Source of the DNA: Valencia hispanica
Lineage: Eukaryota; Chordata; Actinopteri; Cyprinodontiformes; Valenciidae
Assembly (NCBI GenBank): GCA_963556495.2
Contig: OY747713.1
Coordinates: forward strand, 41,853,461-41,917,460
Direction: 5' to 3'
DNA length: 64,000 bases
Below the pieces are notes generated by a model, which was not told the origin of the DNA, ran no database searches, and worked only from the letters and a program-made list of their open reading frames with translations. Positions 1 to 9,535 of the stretch are shown one piece after another; the stretch's first letter is position 1, and every line of letters begins with the position of its first letter. A program made the position numbers and the translations under genes.

Positions 1-61
1 ATTAATTACACAATTTGGAATTGATAAAAACAAATTCTTAGAATATTGACAAATTAAATCT

Positions 62-582
62 ATTATTATAAAATAAATTTAGGCTCAATACAGCTGAATT
101 ACAAATCCCAGCAAGAGTTTTAGATTTTCTTAATCTCAACCACCCCAAATTGTTGTCTAAAACATACAAAAATTTATCTACATTTTTACATTTTTACGTC
201 ATCTAATACCTGCTTACAATGCACAAGCAATATACCAGATACTTATATTCATGCGCTTTGGTTCAGTCCACCTGTTAAGAAATTTTGGTGCCAGATATGT
301 GAGGACTTATCAAAGTGTCTGAAATGTAACATTCCACCATCTCCCTCAGTTTGCCTGTTAGGAGATTTAAATGATGTCACCATGGACACAAAGTCAGTTC
401 TAATGGTTCACATTGCCTTACGCATCGCTAAGAAAACTATCCTCCTGAACTGGAAAAATAAAAAGGCTCTTAAAATTAATCAGTATAGAAATCTCTTGTT
501 GGACCATATTGGTCTTGAGACGGCCTCTGGCTCCATATCTGAACAATCTCTCTGGGCTCCTTTGATCGGCTCCATCACCTAG
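62..582 (+). pseudogene. L1-type ORF2 C-terminal fragment
   Basis: This encodes the end of a LINE ORF2 protein (endonuclease/reverse transcriptase polyprotein), downstream of the RT domain. The cysteine/histidine cluster typical of L1 C-termini (CxxC, then HxxxxC) can be read in the CLQCT-type segment near 205-290. An open stretch at 382-582 ends in a TAG stop at the same point as the copy at 55464. The frame is interrupted upstream by a deletion near 180-205. The sequence around 140-165 holds a short C-run where the other copy has a 21-base run. There is no function left. Confidence 0.8.
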
Positions 583-3405
583 TAGGGGTGGGGGGCACTT
601 GGTTTTGTCGTTTGGGATACTGTGGCTGATGTGGGGGTTTTTGGGGTTGGAGGCGTCTGGGGGGGATCCCAGGGGGGTGGGATCACTGGGCGGACGGGGC
701 GCTGGACGTCGTGGTCCCAACCTGGGGTTGGGCTTTGGTGGCTTTGGGTGGTAACTCCTGATGGCTGCATGCGGTGCCTTAGGGGAGTTGCACTGACGGA
801 CATGGGTTACTGGCCTGGTGGCCGTGCTGCGCCTGGGTAGGGTCTGGGGTGGGTCTGGGTATTCGGGGCTCTGGGGCGCTGCGCTCCCTGGTTGTGGTCC
901 TGGCCGGGGGTCGGCTGGCGTGGGGTCTCTGTTGCCTGTGGGGGTCGGGGCCGCCTCTCTCTTTTTCTCTGGGCCGATTGTCATCGCCGGTCCCTGTATG
1001 GCATCTCGCCTTGTTTGCTGGTTGGGGTGCCAGGCTGGTGGTCGCGGCGGCTGGCTGGCATTTCTGGGACTGTGGGACTGATCAGTACTTTTTCACACTG
1101 GACTTAGCTCCTGGGTCTTGGTCTTTATGCGTTGCGGGGCTCTGGGATCGGGCGTTTGCCAGGGTTTGGTCGGACCTGCGGGTGGACTGGCCGGGTAGTG
1201 GGCGTGCAGGGCAGGTGGGTGGGGCGCGGGGTTTGGTTGCCTGCCGGGCCATTGAGCAGCAGTGGTCGCTCCACTAGGGAATGGGGCTGGTGGATGTCGG
1301 CCTGGTGGGTCGGCCGCCCGGTTCATCGGTTTGCTCCTGGTCTGGGCAGGTACGTCGCTGTGGTTTGGGCTGCGGGGATATCCAATGCGCAGGTGGCGCT
1401 GGGGGCCTCCTTTGTTGGTGGGGAGGCAATTGCTAACTAGCGACAGGTGCTCTCCCCCTACGAGGGCACTTGGACGGGGGGGAGGGGTGTGCTGGAGGGG
1501 CGAACTCAACCTGGGTGTCCAGTGTTCTTTGTGTTCTGATAGTAGAGCGAATGTCAGGGTGGGTTTAGTTCTCCTTCTGGGATGGGGCTGGAGGGACTGC
1601 CTTGGGGTCCGTGGGGCTTGGTGGTGCTGTGGCCGTGGGCCCCGGGTTGAACGTGCCATGGCCTCCCTCCCCTGGTGGATCCCGGTGAACAGCGGTGCCT
1701 ATTGGGGTCAGTGGCGGAGCTGGCTCCCTGGGAAGACATTTTGTCTCCCAGTCCTTCCCTACCTATCCCCGGACACCTCTGTCCACCCGCTCCATTACTT
1801 TACCACTCATATAGGGTCTTGGGGCATGGGAACATCACTGGGGTGCGAGGAGGGGTTTCCCTCCTCGCTATCCCGTGGTGTCCTGGGTCCCAATTTTAAT
1901 ATACAACTTAGACACTCCCACTTATAACATTTTCATGCGACACACATGTAGGGACTTTGGGGTGGGCACACTTTTCGGCATCCAGAGGGGGAGCGGTCCA
2001 ATCAGCTTCACCTCTGGAGCCGCTGCCCACTGTTAAACCACATATAGACACTGAGGGCTCGGGGTGGGGGTTGGGGGATGTGTGGCTGCCTTCCCCACAT
2101 CCCACCCCTCTGTTTTAAATGCACATTATAACAACACGCATCAACACCATACTTGAGAGGGAGGACAGAGGCTAGGGGTCTTCTCACACCCCTGTTTGCT
2201 ACGGGCCATCAGGGGTTGGGGTCCAGGAGGAGGAACAGGTGGTCTGGTCGGGGTCCTGGGCTGTCGGGCAGCTTCGCCACTGTGGGGCCCTTGGCGGTCT
2301 GCTTGTCTCCGTCCTAAAAGGTGAGGGGTCCATCTCCCGGGTTCGGGGGCTGGTGGCTCTACTGGGGCATCGGTACCTGGACCTGGGAGCATAAAGTGTG
2401 TATGGGGTGTGTGAGTGAGGGTACAGCGTCATTTCTTGGGTGTCTTGGTGAGTTAGTGAGAATGTATGTGTTTAAGAGGGAGGGAATGTATGACTGTGTC
2501 TGTATGTCTTTGTCTGCCTGTCAGGTTGGGTCTTGGGCTCCCCTCTCGCCTGGCGCACCTCAGGCCTTACATTTATTGGGGGGCCTATTTCCCCTCCGTC
2601 ACTCCCCGCCAGTGGTGGATCCCCCTGCCTACTGGTGCGTCGGTGGTCAATCCGGTTCAGACCTGGTGCGCGCCTGGCGGGGCCTCGGGGGGCCTGTGTG
2701 TCGGTCGGCCGATGCGCTGGGCCGATATCTTCTTTGGTTGGTCGGGGCACCTCTTTTAGGGGTGCCAGGTTTAGGATTGTTGGGTGGTGCCTGCTCCGTG
2801 CCTCGGCGGGATACGGATCCAGCGTCTCTCACACACACACATAGATGTGGGGTCTCTGGTGGTTACAGATATATTCTTGGGCTGAGGTTATCATTACTAG
2901 AGCTTGATTAATCGGTACCATGAGTTTTTCTGTGACATTGTTGTTGTATTTTTATATCCATTTTTGTGTGATCTGGTTGTTTAGTTCTTAGTCACGATGT
3001 TTTGTTTTTTTTTGTCGATGTTCCTTTTTCCTTTTTTGTTTTGTTTTGTTTTGTTTTTTCCCCTCTCTCTGCTGTCCTTTGGGTATGGAGGCAGACTTCA
3101 ATGTTTTCCTGTGTTTTCTTTGTTCCCATTCCTCTCTTGTATTTTCAACTCACCCTCTCTCATGACTTTTTGTTTCCTACCTCTCTTCTTCATCTTCTTT
3201 CTTTCTTCCCCTTAATTTTCCGTCTCCGGGTCCATAACATCAGGAAATAAAACCCCCAGCAATTCAAAATAAAGATTTTTCACACATATATCAAGTGGAG
3301 TACTATAGCAAAAGCTGTACTGCTCCGCTTGTGAAAGTAAATCTGTTGGGCTTCTACTTGGTACTTGGACACAAATTCTGAGCTCCACACTGCCAAACAG
3401 GACAA
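583..3405 (+). repeat. G-rich 3'UTR of L1-type LINE
   Basis: A non-coding 3'UTR of about 2.8 kb follows the ORF2 stop. Positions 583-2900 are strongly G-rich and C-poor on the element's sense strand, with many runs of 3-7 G (for example 586-593, 632-650, 658-682). The rest is pyrimidine-rich and then AT-rich to the tail. Open frames here on both strands are by-products of the composition and show no conserved protein. The same UTR lies inverted at about 52.73-55.46 kb. G-rich 3'UTR tracts are known in mammalian L1s; a UTR this long is unusual. Confidence 0.8.
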
Positions 3406-3452
3406 AATAAATAAATAAAAATAAACAAATAAATAAAATTCACAACTCCTTG

Positions 3453-3782
3453 AGACCCCCTCAAAAAAAGCTTAGAACTGCCTATTTTAATAGTTCAGAT
3501 GCCAGATATATCTTAATATGCATTAATAAGGTCAGTGAACACTGTCATAGCACCACAGCAGAAGCTAATGCTTACAGTCTTCCTTATTTCAACCAATCAG
3601 CGCTTTTGTATTGGCTGCTTCGCAAACACCAGCCAATAGCGAATCAAGAAATATTGATTTTTAATTATTCCACCTTCCCAAGCTGCATTTCTTTTATTAT
3701 TGTGAATATGCGCCATGAAACAAAATCAGTGAATCAGCAGATCTTTCACAAATCACTTGGATACGGGGGTCCACTGTATTCT
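3453..3782. repeat. MITE-like repeat, same family as 44238-44652
   Basis: This stretch shares ordered blocks with 44238-44652: an opening CTTAGA-type block, a block with ATGCATTAATA, a block 'CCAATCAG...GGCTGCTT..AAACACCA', a block 'TTCCCAAGC' and an end resembling GGTCCACTGT. It is partial at its left side where it meets the LINE tail. No coding potential is seen. Superfamily is not assigned. Confidence 0.5.
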
Positions 3783-4462
3783 TTGACTGACTAAGACGTC
3801 TATCACACATTGACTTTTTTCATTCTTTCCCTCATGCCAGCGTGTAATTTCAATTTTTCCCGTCCTCTTTGAATATACAACACGCACTCGATATGCTATA
3901 GAGCCTCTGCTCCTTACACGCGGTTGTGTGAGACCACATTATACGAGAAGAGGTATTTTAAAATGAGCATACTGTAGAATTAGTTTTTCTTTGTTACATC
4001 ATCAATTCAAGATAAATTCTTGAATTGCATGCAGAAGGAGAGTGTCTTAGTCAAACAAGTTTATCTACTGCTGTACTAACAGAACACAGGGAGAATATTG
4101 ACCTGCTGTGGTGCAAGATAAATAAATATGATGGAGCTCTATATTGGCAGAGCTGCAGAGAGAAAATCGACAGGTGACTGTAAGATTTTCAGCATGATTC
4201 GTCCTGACGGGTGTACAGCTGGGCACTGAGAATCAGTAAACACACCATCCCAGACTACTTGCAGGTCATGCTGAAAACAACACTGGTTAGGATGGATGCT
4301 GTTAGTGAGTGAAGAAAACTCAGCGTTAGCTCATTTCAGTAAAATGAGCGCAGAGGAAACTGTAGAGGTAACTGTAGAAAACGATCTAATTTTCTACAAC
4401 GTGAGTCATTCAAGCTGTGACAGAGCAAGAAAGAGCGGGGGGGGCTCATTTATAAAACTTTG
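3783..4462. other. Anonymous DNA with end of a CTCATTTATAAA-type MITE
   Basis: No gene is seen. The part near 4438-4467 reads GGGGCTCATTTATAAAACTT and continues after the LTR element at 7243 (CGTAGAATCC). So the LTR element landed inside an older MITE of the type whose ends read 'GGCCTCATTTATAAA'. A relative of that end is at about 10135-10155. Confidence 0.4.
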
Positions 4463-4467
4463 CGTAG

Positions 4468-4711
4468 TGTCAGGATGTGCCGCTTGTTAAAGTAAGGATC
4501 CAGGCGCAGACATTGATGAAAGGTGAAAACCAAGATTTAATGGTGCGACAACACAGAGAAGGGTTTTGTCCATAGACAATGATCCAGCCATGAGTGAAGG
4601 ATCAGACGGAACTTAAATAGGGCAAACAGATGAGGAGAATCAGGTGAGGCATATCAGGAACAGGTGCAGTGAATAATCATAATAAGGGGCAGAGCTCTAC
4701 AGGCTCTGACA
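4468..4711 (-). repeat. 3' LTR (element reads on minus strand)
   Basis: The LTR spans 244 bp and differs from 6999-7242 at two sites (CAGACATTG versus CAGACGTTG, and AATAAGG versus AATCAGG on the plus strand). The element's long open frame runs about 35 bp into it and stops at 4677. It is bounded on its left by the target duplication CGTAG. Confidence 0.92.
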
Positions 4712-4727
4712 GGACGCCCCCCTTTCC
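4712..4727 (-). promoter_or_regulatory. Polypurine tract next to 3' LTR
   Basis: On the minus strand the sequence GGAAAGGGGGGCGTCC directly precedes the 3'LTR start TGTCAGAG. A purine run at this place primes plus-strand DNA synthesis in LTR elements, and it independently sets the element's orientation to minus. Confidence 0.7.
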
Positions 4728-4854
4728 AGGTCGGATTCCAGACGACCTACAAAAAGAAAAAAATAGTCTCCCATCGTGGGTGGGTGGAGGGGGCCCACGG
4801 GAGGTGGGCCCCGAGTCCCAGTATGAACGGCCCTGGAGGTCAGGCAGACGACCA

Positions 4855-5045
4855 GGTGGGCGTCCCCTGGCTGGACGATGGTCAGGAGGACGGCCGGATG
4901 GGCGTCCCCTGGCTGGACGACGGTCGGGAGGACGGCCGGATGGGCGTCCCCTGGCTGGACGACGGTCGGGAGGACGGCCGAATGGGCGTCCCCTGGCTGG
5001 ACGACGGTCGGGAGGACGGCCGGATGGGCGTCCCCTGGCTGGACG
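4855..5045. repeat. 42-bp tandem repeat in LTR-element ORF
   Basis: About four and a half units of 42 bp (core GGGCGTCCCCTGGCTGGACG) run head to tail with few changes. They keep the reading frame and encode a 14-residue Arg/Pro/Gly unit on the minus strand. Confidence 0.9.
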
Positions 5046-5149
5046 TTCCAGCATGAGATGGTAGCCGGGCGGACGGCCCGGTGGTTCTCCCTTGGCTGGA
5101 TTGGAGACAGGAGCTGGGTTGAGAGGAGGTGTGGGCACAGGAGCCCCGA

Positions 5150-5915
5150 GACGACACGGTGGCGTCGGAAACTGAAAACTCAGGCAAGATGCAGGCACAG
5201 GGGCCTGGAGACGACGCGGTGGCGTTGGGGCCTGAAGGCTCAGGCACGGTGCAGGCTTCGGAACCTGGCGGTTCAGCCGAGGTGCAGGCGCAGTGGCCCG
5301 GAGACGACGCGGTGCAGGCGTCGGGGCCTGAAGGCTCAGGCAGGATGCAGGCACAGGGGCCCGGAGACGACGCGGTGGCGTCGGGGCCTGAAGGCTCGGT
5401 GCAGGCACAGGGGCCCGGAGACGACGCGGTGGCGTCGGGGCCTGAAGGCTCAGGCGCGGTGCAGGCTTCGGAACCTGACGATTCAGCCGAGGTGCAGGCG
5501 CAGGGGCCCGGAGACGACGAGGAGGCGTCGGGGCCTGAAGACTCAGGCAGGACGCAGGCACAGGGGCCCGGAGACGGCGCGGTGCAGGCTTCGGAACCTG
5601 ACGGTTCAGCCGAGGTACAGGCTTCGGAACCTGGCGGTTTAGCCGAGGAGCAGGCGCAGGGGCCCGGAGACGACGAGGAGGCGTCGGGGCCTGAAGACTC
5701 AGGCAGGACGCAGGCACAGGGGCCCGGAGACGGCGCGGTGCAGGCTTCGGAACCTGACGGTTCAGCCGAGGTACAGGCTTCGGAACCTGGCGGTTTAGCC
5801 GAGGTACAGGCGCAGGGGCCCGGAGACGACGAGGAGGTGTCGGGGCCTGAAGACTCAGGCAGGACGCAGGCACAGGGGCCCGGAGACGGCGCGGTGCAGG
5901 CTTCGGAACCTGAAG
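5150..5915. repeat. GC-rich degenerate tandem repeats in LTR-element ORF
   Basis: Blocks such as GAGACGACGCGGTG, GCAGGCTTCGGAACCTG and GCCTGAAGACTCAGGCAG recur in several orders, including a near-identical duplication of about 120 bp (5590-5720 versus 5710-5840). Both strands stay open over most of this stretch; the minus frame is the one that fits the element, and the plus-strand frame 5129-6034 is probably a by-product. Confidence 0.8.
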
Positions 5916-6985
5916 AGCCACACTCTGGAGCTCTGACTTGGAGCTGGCAGGACTGGGATCAAACTCTGGCGGCAGAAGCTGAGCTGGAGCAAGAGGAACT
6001 GGAACAGAATTTTGTGGAACTGGACTGGCTGTAGATGGAGAGCAGAGTGGAGCTGAGGCAACTGGAACTGGAGCTGAGCAAACTGAACCGGATGGAGCGG
6101 GAAGAGTCGGAGCGCAGGTCGAGGCTGGGAAAAGTGGTCGTGGGCCAGCAGGTCCGACCTCTCCCGCAGAAGTTGGTCTGTTCCCACGGCGCCGTCGTCT
6201 GCTGCGAGGTGGTGACGGGCGCTCATGCCTGCGGAGTTTTGTTCCGGGAGGACAGTACGCCAGCCTGGAACCGATGAGGGAAGACTGATGCTCCACGCAC
6301 TGCTCCGGGCTGGACACGCCAGGCAAAACAGAAACGACGCCGATGGTGGAGTATGGAATGATGTAGGTAACTTGATCTGAATCCGTCTCATCCCCCTCAT
6401 CTGTCTCCGACCAGTCCGAGAGGGGGGCAACCAGCGCAGCCAGAGGATGAAAGACGCCGCCTGACTTGACAGAAGTGGTTGCTGCGCTGGCTGCTGGAGG
6501 AGCGGATCGACCCTCAGTTCTGGTCATCAGCTCTCTGGCCGCCTGATGAGCCTACTCTGCCTCCAGTGTCAGACCCGCCAGATCAAATGGGCTGAGAATC
6601 GGGCGCAGCAGCGGAAGAAGCTATCGGAGCGTCTCCGCATTCGTCAGGCGCATCCAGGGAGCCGTGATGGTGGGAATCGCGTGCAGCCGTGTCCAGAGTA
6701 GCTCGGTGAGGAGATCCTCCGGGAGACATGCCGCTGGAAGAGTGGATCGCCCTCCAGACCAGGTGGGCTGCTTCCGGGCTCCCTGGTCAGCAGACTCCAC
6801 CTCCACCTGTAGATCTGCGTAGTCATGAGGGTCCAGGATCGGGCGCAGCAGAGACAGAAGCTGGCGTAGCGCCTCGATCTCCTCCAGGCGGATCCAGGGT
6901 GACGGGAGGGTGGCAATCGTTTCGAGCTGATCCCACACAAGCCAAGCTAGAAAATCTGCCGGTTCGTCTGCTGAATCCATTTCAG

Positions 6986-6997
6986 GGCCGGATCATT
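6986..6997 (-). promoter_or_regulatory. Primer binding site (self-primer complement)
   Basis: AATGATCCGGCC, read on the minus strand, starts one base after the 5'LTR. It lacks the usual TGG start of tRNA-primed sites but pairs with the predicted RNA 5' end GGCUGGAUCAUU (11 Watson-Crick pairs and one G-U). This supports self-priming over tRNA priming. Cleavage of the RNA primer has not been tested here. Confidence 0.65.
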
Positions 6998-6998
6998 C

Positions 6999-7242
6999 TG
7001 TCAGGATGTGCCGCTTGTTAAAGTAAGGATCCAGGCGCAGACGTTGATGAAAGGTGAAAACCAAGATTTAATGGTGCGACAACACAGAGAAGGGTTTTGT
7101 CCATAGACAATGATCCAGCCATGAGTGAAGGATCAGACGGAACTTAAATAGGGCAAACAGATGAGGAGAATCAGGTGAGGCATATCAGGAACAGGTGCAG
7201 TGAATAATCATAATCAGGGGCAGAGCTCTACAGGCTCTGACA
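6999..7242 (-). repeat. 5' LTR (element reads on minus strand)
   Basis: The LTR spans 244 bp and starts TGTCAGAGCC and ends CATCCTGACA in element sense, with a 5-bp terminal inverted repeat TGTCA/TGACA. It carries a TATA-like CTATTTAAGTT at 7151-7141, a predicted transcript start about 30 nt downstream, and an ATTAAA poly(A) signal at 7072-7067. It is identical to the other LTR except at two bases. Confidence 0.92.
7109..7151 (-). promoter_or_regulatory. LTR promoter and self-primer at RNA 5' end
   Basis: On the minus strand, CTATTTAAGTT (7151-7141) is a TATA-like box. About 29-30 nt downstream the sequence reads GGCTGGATCATT (7120-7109), the expected start of the RNA. That 12-mer is the reverse complement of the primer site next to the LTR (6997-6986) apart from one position, which forms a G-U pair in RNA. 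The same arrangement in Tf1 lets the RNA 5' end prime its own reverse transcription. Confidence 0.7.
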
Positions 7243-7247
7243 CGTAG

Positions 7248-7575
7248 AATCCTTACTGAAATGCCGCTCTGCAAAAAAATAGATTTTACTTAAGCAAATA
7301 CATTTTCAGATCCATAAAATCCTGAGAACGCACAGCTTCATGCAATTCCCACTTTATAAATCACCTAGAAGTGTGCTCAGGTGGTTTTATATCATGTCCC
7401 GCCTCCTAAACACCCACATTCTGCCATAAACGGTCAATGCAAAGTATCTAATAAATATTCTGTATAGACTAGAGGCAAACCTGTGGCATTTCACAGGTAA
7501 CCTTTGGCAACCGAGAGGTCGAGAAAACGCAATCCCAGACCGAAATCAAGGTGCCTGTGGGTGAGGTGGAGGCAC
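7248..7575. other. Anonymous DNA right of the LTR element
   Basis: This continues the MITE interrupted at 4467 (CGTAGAATCC on). No gene is seen. A TATAAATCACC motif near 7355 may belong to that MITE. Confidence 0.3.
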
Positions 7576-7680
7576 AAAAAAAATATTTCAATCAATCAAT
7601 CAATCAATCAATATTTATCTATTTAATGCTTTACACAGCCAAATGGCAACCAAAATACTTCACATTGAAAGAAAAAAACA
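7576..7680 (-). repeat. LINE 3' tail with (ATTG)n end
   Basis: On the minus strand the stretch ends '...GTAAAGCATTAAATAGATAAATATTGATTGATTG', the common teleost LINE/SINE tail pattern with a TGAT/ATTG microsatellite. The rest of the element is not recognisable. Confidence 0.5.
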
Positions 7681-8074
7681 TGTAGTTAGCAATAAGAAAA
7701 TGTGTAACAAGACAACTATAAGTAAAAAGATTAAAATCCAAATTTAAAGCAGCAGCACAAGCAATAAAACAAATAAGAAGAATACATTTAGAGTTTAAAT
7801 TACATTACTAATTGTGGCAACAATAAGATTGGAAAAATTCTAAATAAAATAAAAAATTATAATAAATTACAACAGAACGTAATGTGTAAAAAGTTTTATC
7901 TGCACAAAAGTACTATTTGGGGGGGTCACAGTGGTGGAATTGCGAATATATGGAAGAGCTGCGAGTGGCACAGTGCGAGTGGAAGAGCTGCAGCCGTGTG
8001 GCGGACATGAAAAAGAAGGTGGAGGAGAAGAGGAAGCTGTCAGAGTGTGTTTGCCACAGGAGGCGCCGGGATGG

Positions 8075-8221
8075 TGCTTGGTTCCGCCGGGTCGGTGGAT
8101 CTAACAGCGGGCCCAGTTCAGCACATAGACCTAATAGGACTGCTTTGGGGAATCTACATAGGCTGATCAGACAGTCATCGTCATGGGCCATGAAATCTCT
8201 AAAAACTGCCACCATCCACAT
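8075..8221 (-). pseudogene. HARBI1-like (PIF/Harbinger) transposase N-terminal remnant
   Basis: The reading frame from the ATG at 8221 includes FRDFMAHDDDCLISLCRF followed by a LLGLCAELGPLL segment and PTRRNQAP. This resembles the N-terminal region of fish Harbinger nucleases (HARBI1-like proteins), which typically read '..HDD.WLISRFRFPR..LLELC.EL.P.LERPT.R'. About 50 residues are recognisable. The downstream part of the frame (to 7913) does not look like the family and the catalytic DDE domain is absent, so this is a broken fragment. Confidence 0.6.
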
Positions 8222-8244
8222 GCTCCCTTTGGTTGATCTTTAAG

Positions 8245-9500
8245 GAGTGCCAGCGCATCCCTTGTTAAGCATTATGCACAAGCCTCACTGCAGTATTAAT
8301 ATTTCTACTCAGTAATCCCACCTACTGCTACACACCTCATCACAATTAATGCCCCAATAAGTGCAACCGCTATATACGTAATCTAAAGACGTAGGCATGA
8401 ACATAATGTGATATCGACCTTAAATGCAACATATTTTCATTCAGATTCTAACTTTTAAACTCAGTTCAGAGACAAAGGTAGGGCCTGACTGCTGCTTTTG
8501 TCTGTGTGCAAAGGCCTACAAGTCTGATGATCTGGCCTAAACTCACCAATGTGCCATCTCAGCGGCTACGCTGCCAGTTTCCCCGTGTCCAAAATTTAAC
8601 TGCGCAAGGGTCATAGCTTGCTTTTTCCATCATGTTTTTTTTTTTTTTATTATTGTATATCACAAAGTTTACGTAGAAAGTGACTAATGCAATTTTCAGA
8701 CTCTATGTTGTGTAAGAAAGCGTTATAAATGACGCTCCAGGAGTTTTAGCAAATAACAGTAAGCCTATAAAGGGAATACAACAAAGACTTAACTTGACTT
8801 AAAAAGTTTTGCCTTTTGAGTTCTAAACCTTTGATTTAATGGAATATCCTAGATTTGGAAATGCTGTCATCCTTCATCCTTCCCCCATAAACTCCTTAAT
8901 AACTTTTCACGGTCATTTGCATACAGAAACGGCCTCCATTAACCATATTTGGTCATACCACATCCTCTAACACATGCATTAAATCTTTGCGTTCTTCCGA
9001 GAAAATAATGGCCAAGAGAGAGAAAAAAGTTATTTCAGTGAAACGGAGATCGAGGTGAAACATGAGTGGGGGCTAAAAAAAAAAGAGTCATAATGAAAGA
9101 ACTGTTTGAAAACTGTCATAGTTAACTCAAATTCATTTTAACACAGATAGTTTTTACTATCAGTTATCAGTGGTTCTTCTGCTTCATGTCTTTCCCCCTC
9201 CAGCATGAAGCAGTTATATTTCTGCGGCAGACATAAAAAAAATGTGGTAAAAAAAATCGTTTCATTCGCTGTTATTCACTTCTGTGGAAATACTTAACTT
9301 CTTTGAACATATTAAATCAGTCAAACTTGTCTCAAACATTGCTGTTTGCTCATGGGTAACAAATAAAAAAAGAACTCTCCCTGGGAGAAAGTGATAGAGG
9401 CAGTAAATAAGGTCGAGAAAGTGGAGAGGTTCTTGTCAGAAATAAAGGAAAAAATGTTTGGATATCAAACTGAATACAATAAAACGTCCCACAGCACACA
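8245..9500. other. No gene recognised
   Basis: AT-rich DNA with short A and T runs (for example 8634-8648). No conserved frame or repeat boundary is visible. Confidence 0.3.
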
Positions 9501-9535
9501 GCTGGGCCAGATCTTCAATTTCCTAATGTTGTAAA

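Larger units (their letters stand above)
1..3425 (+). mobile_element. 3' part of L1-type LINE, ORF2 C-terminus plus 3'UTR
   Basis: This is a non-LTR retrotransposon fragment that continues beyond the left window edge. It matches, in reverse orientation, the longer copy at about 52.7-60.5 kb: ORF2 C-terminal coding, then a long G-rich 3'UTR, a pyrimidine-rich stretch near 3000-3230, the terminal sequence around 3270-3405 and an A-rich tail of AAATAAATAAA type. Compared with the other copy it lacks roughly 190 bp of ORF2 near 180-205, so it is dead. The end CACTGCCAAACAGGACA is shared by both copies and by a tiny third copy near 49.75 kb, which fixes the 3' terminus. Confidence 0.9.
4677..6980 (-). 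pseudogene. Long repetitive Pro/Arg-rich frame of LTR element, two TAG stops
   Basis: One frame of 768 codons runs from an ATG 18 nt inside the internal region to a stop inside the 3'LTR. It is broken by two TAG codons, giving a 119-aa N-terminal piece (6980-6621) and a 616-aa piece (ATG at 6527). The N-terminal part holds two diverged copies of a roughly 80-residue helical unit (LLWxRLxxI..PWxRL..ETLRxLLxLLRPILxP). The middle has repeats of the type APTPPRRLRAPVPA. The C-terminal part has about four and a half copies of a 14-residue RPARGRPSGRPPDR-type unit. No retroviral enzyme or zinc knuckle is seen. Both stops look like CAG-to-TAG changes; mutation is likelier than readthrough. Function is unknown; a structural, nucleic-acid-binding role is only a guess from composition. 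Confidence 0.7.
4468..7242 (-). mobile_element. Non-autonomous self-primed LTR retrotransposon, complete
   Basis: Two 244-bp LTRs (4468-4711 and 6999-7242) begin TG and end CA and differ at only two positions. They are flanked by a 5-bp target duplication CGTAG (4463-4467 and 7243-7247). Read on the minus strand the order is 5'LTR, primer site, long frame, polypurine tract, 3'LTR. The internal region is 2287 bp. It shows no reverse transcriptase, protease, integrase or zinc knuckle, so another element must supply the enzymes. The self-priming arrangement (see the regulatory entries) is the one known for Tf1 and the fish sushi group of Ty3/gypsy elements; placing it there is inference. Confidence 0.9.

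Noticed and set aside
418..2911. Many open frames of 60-220 codons on both strands in the G-rich region
   Set aside because: They come from the G-rich LINE 3'UTR, overlap one another on both strands, and reappear as shadows at 53.2-55.4 kb. No domain is seen.
2997..3250. Phe/Leu-rich plus-strand frames resembling membrane proteins
   Set aside because: They are the translation of a T-rich tract of the LINE 3'UTR, and the same occurs inverted at 52883-53125.
4855..5045. 42-bp repeats considered as a CRISPR array
   Set aside because: Units are contiguous with no unique spacers, keep a reading frame and lie in a eukaryotic retrotransposon.
5129..6034. 301-codon plus-strand frame, Glu/Gln/Gly/Pro-rich repeats
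   Set aside because: It is the antisense of the LTR element's long frame. Element orientation is set to minus by the promoter, primer site and polypurine tract.
6621..6980. TAG readthrough as a certain expression mechanism in the LTR element
   Set aside because: Two stops in a single copy are more simply explained by CAG-to-TAG mutation; no stimulatory structure could be judged by eye.
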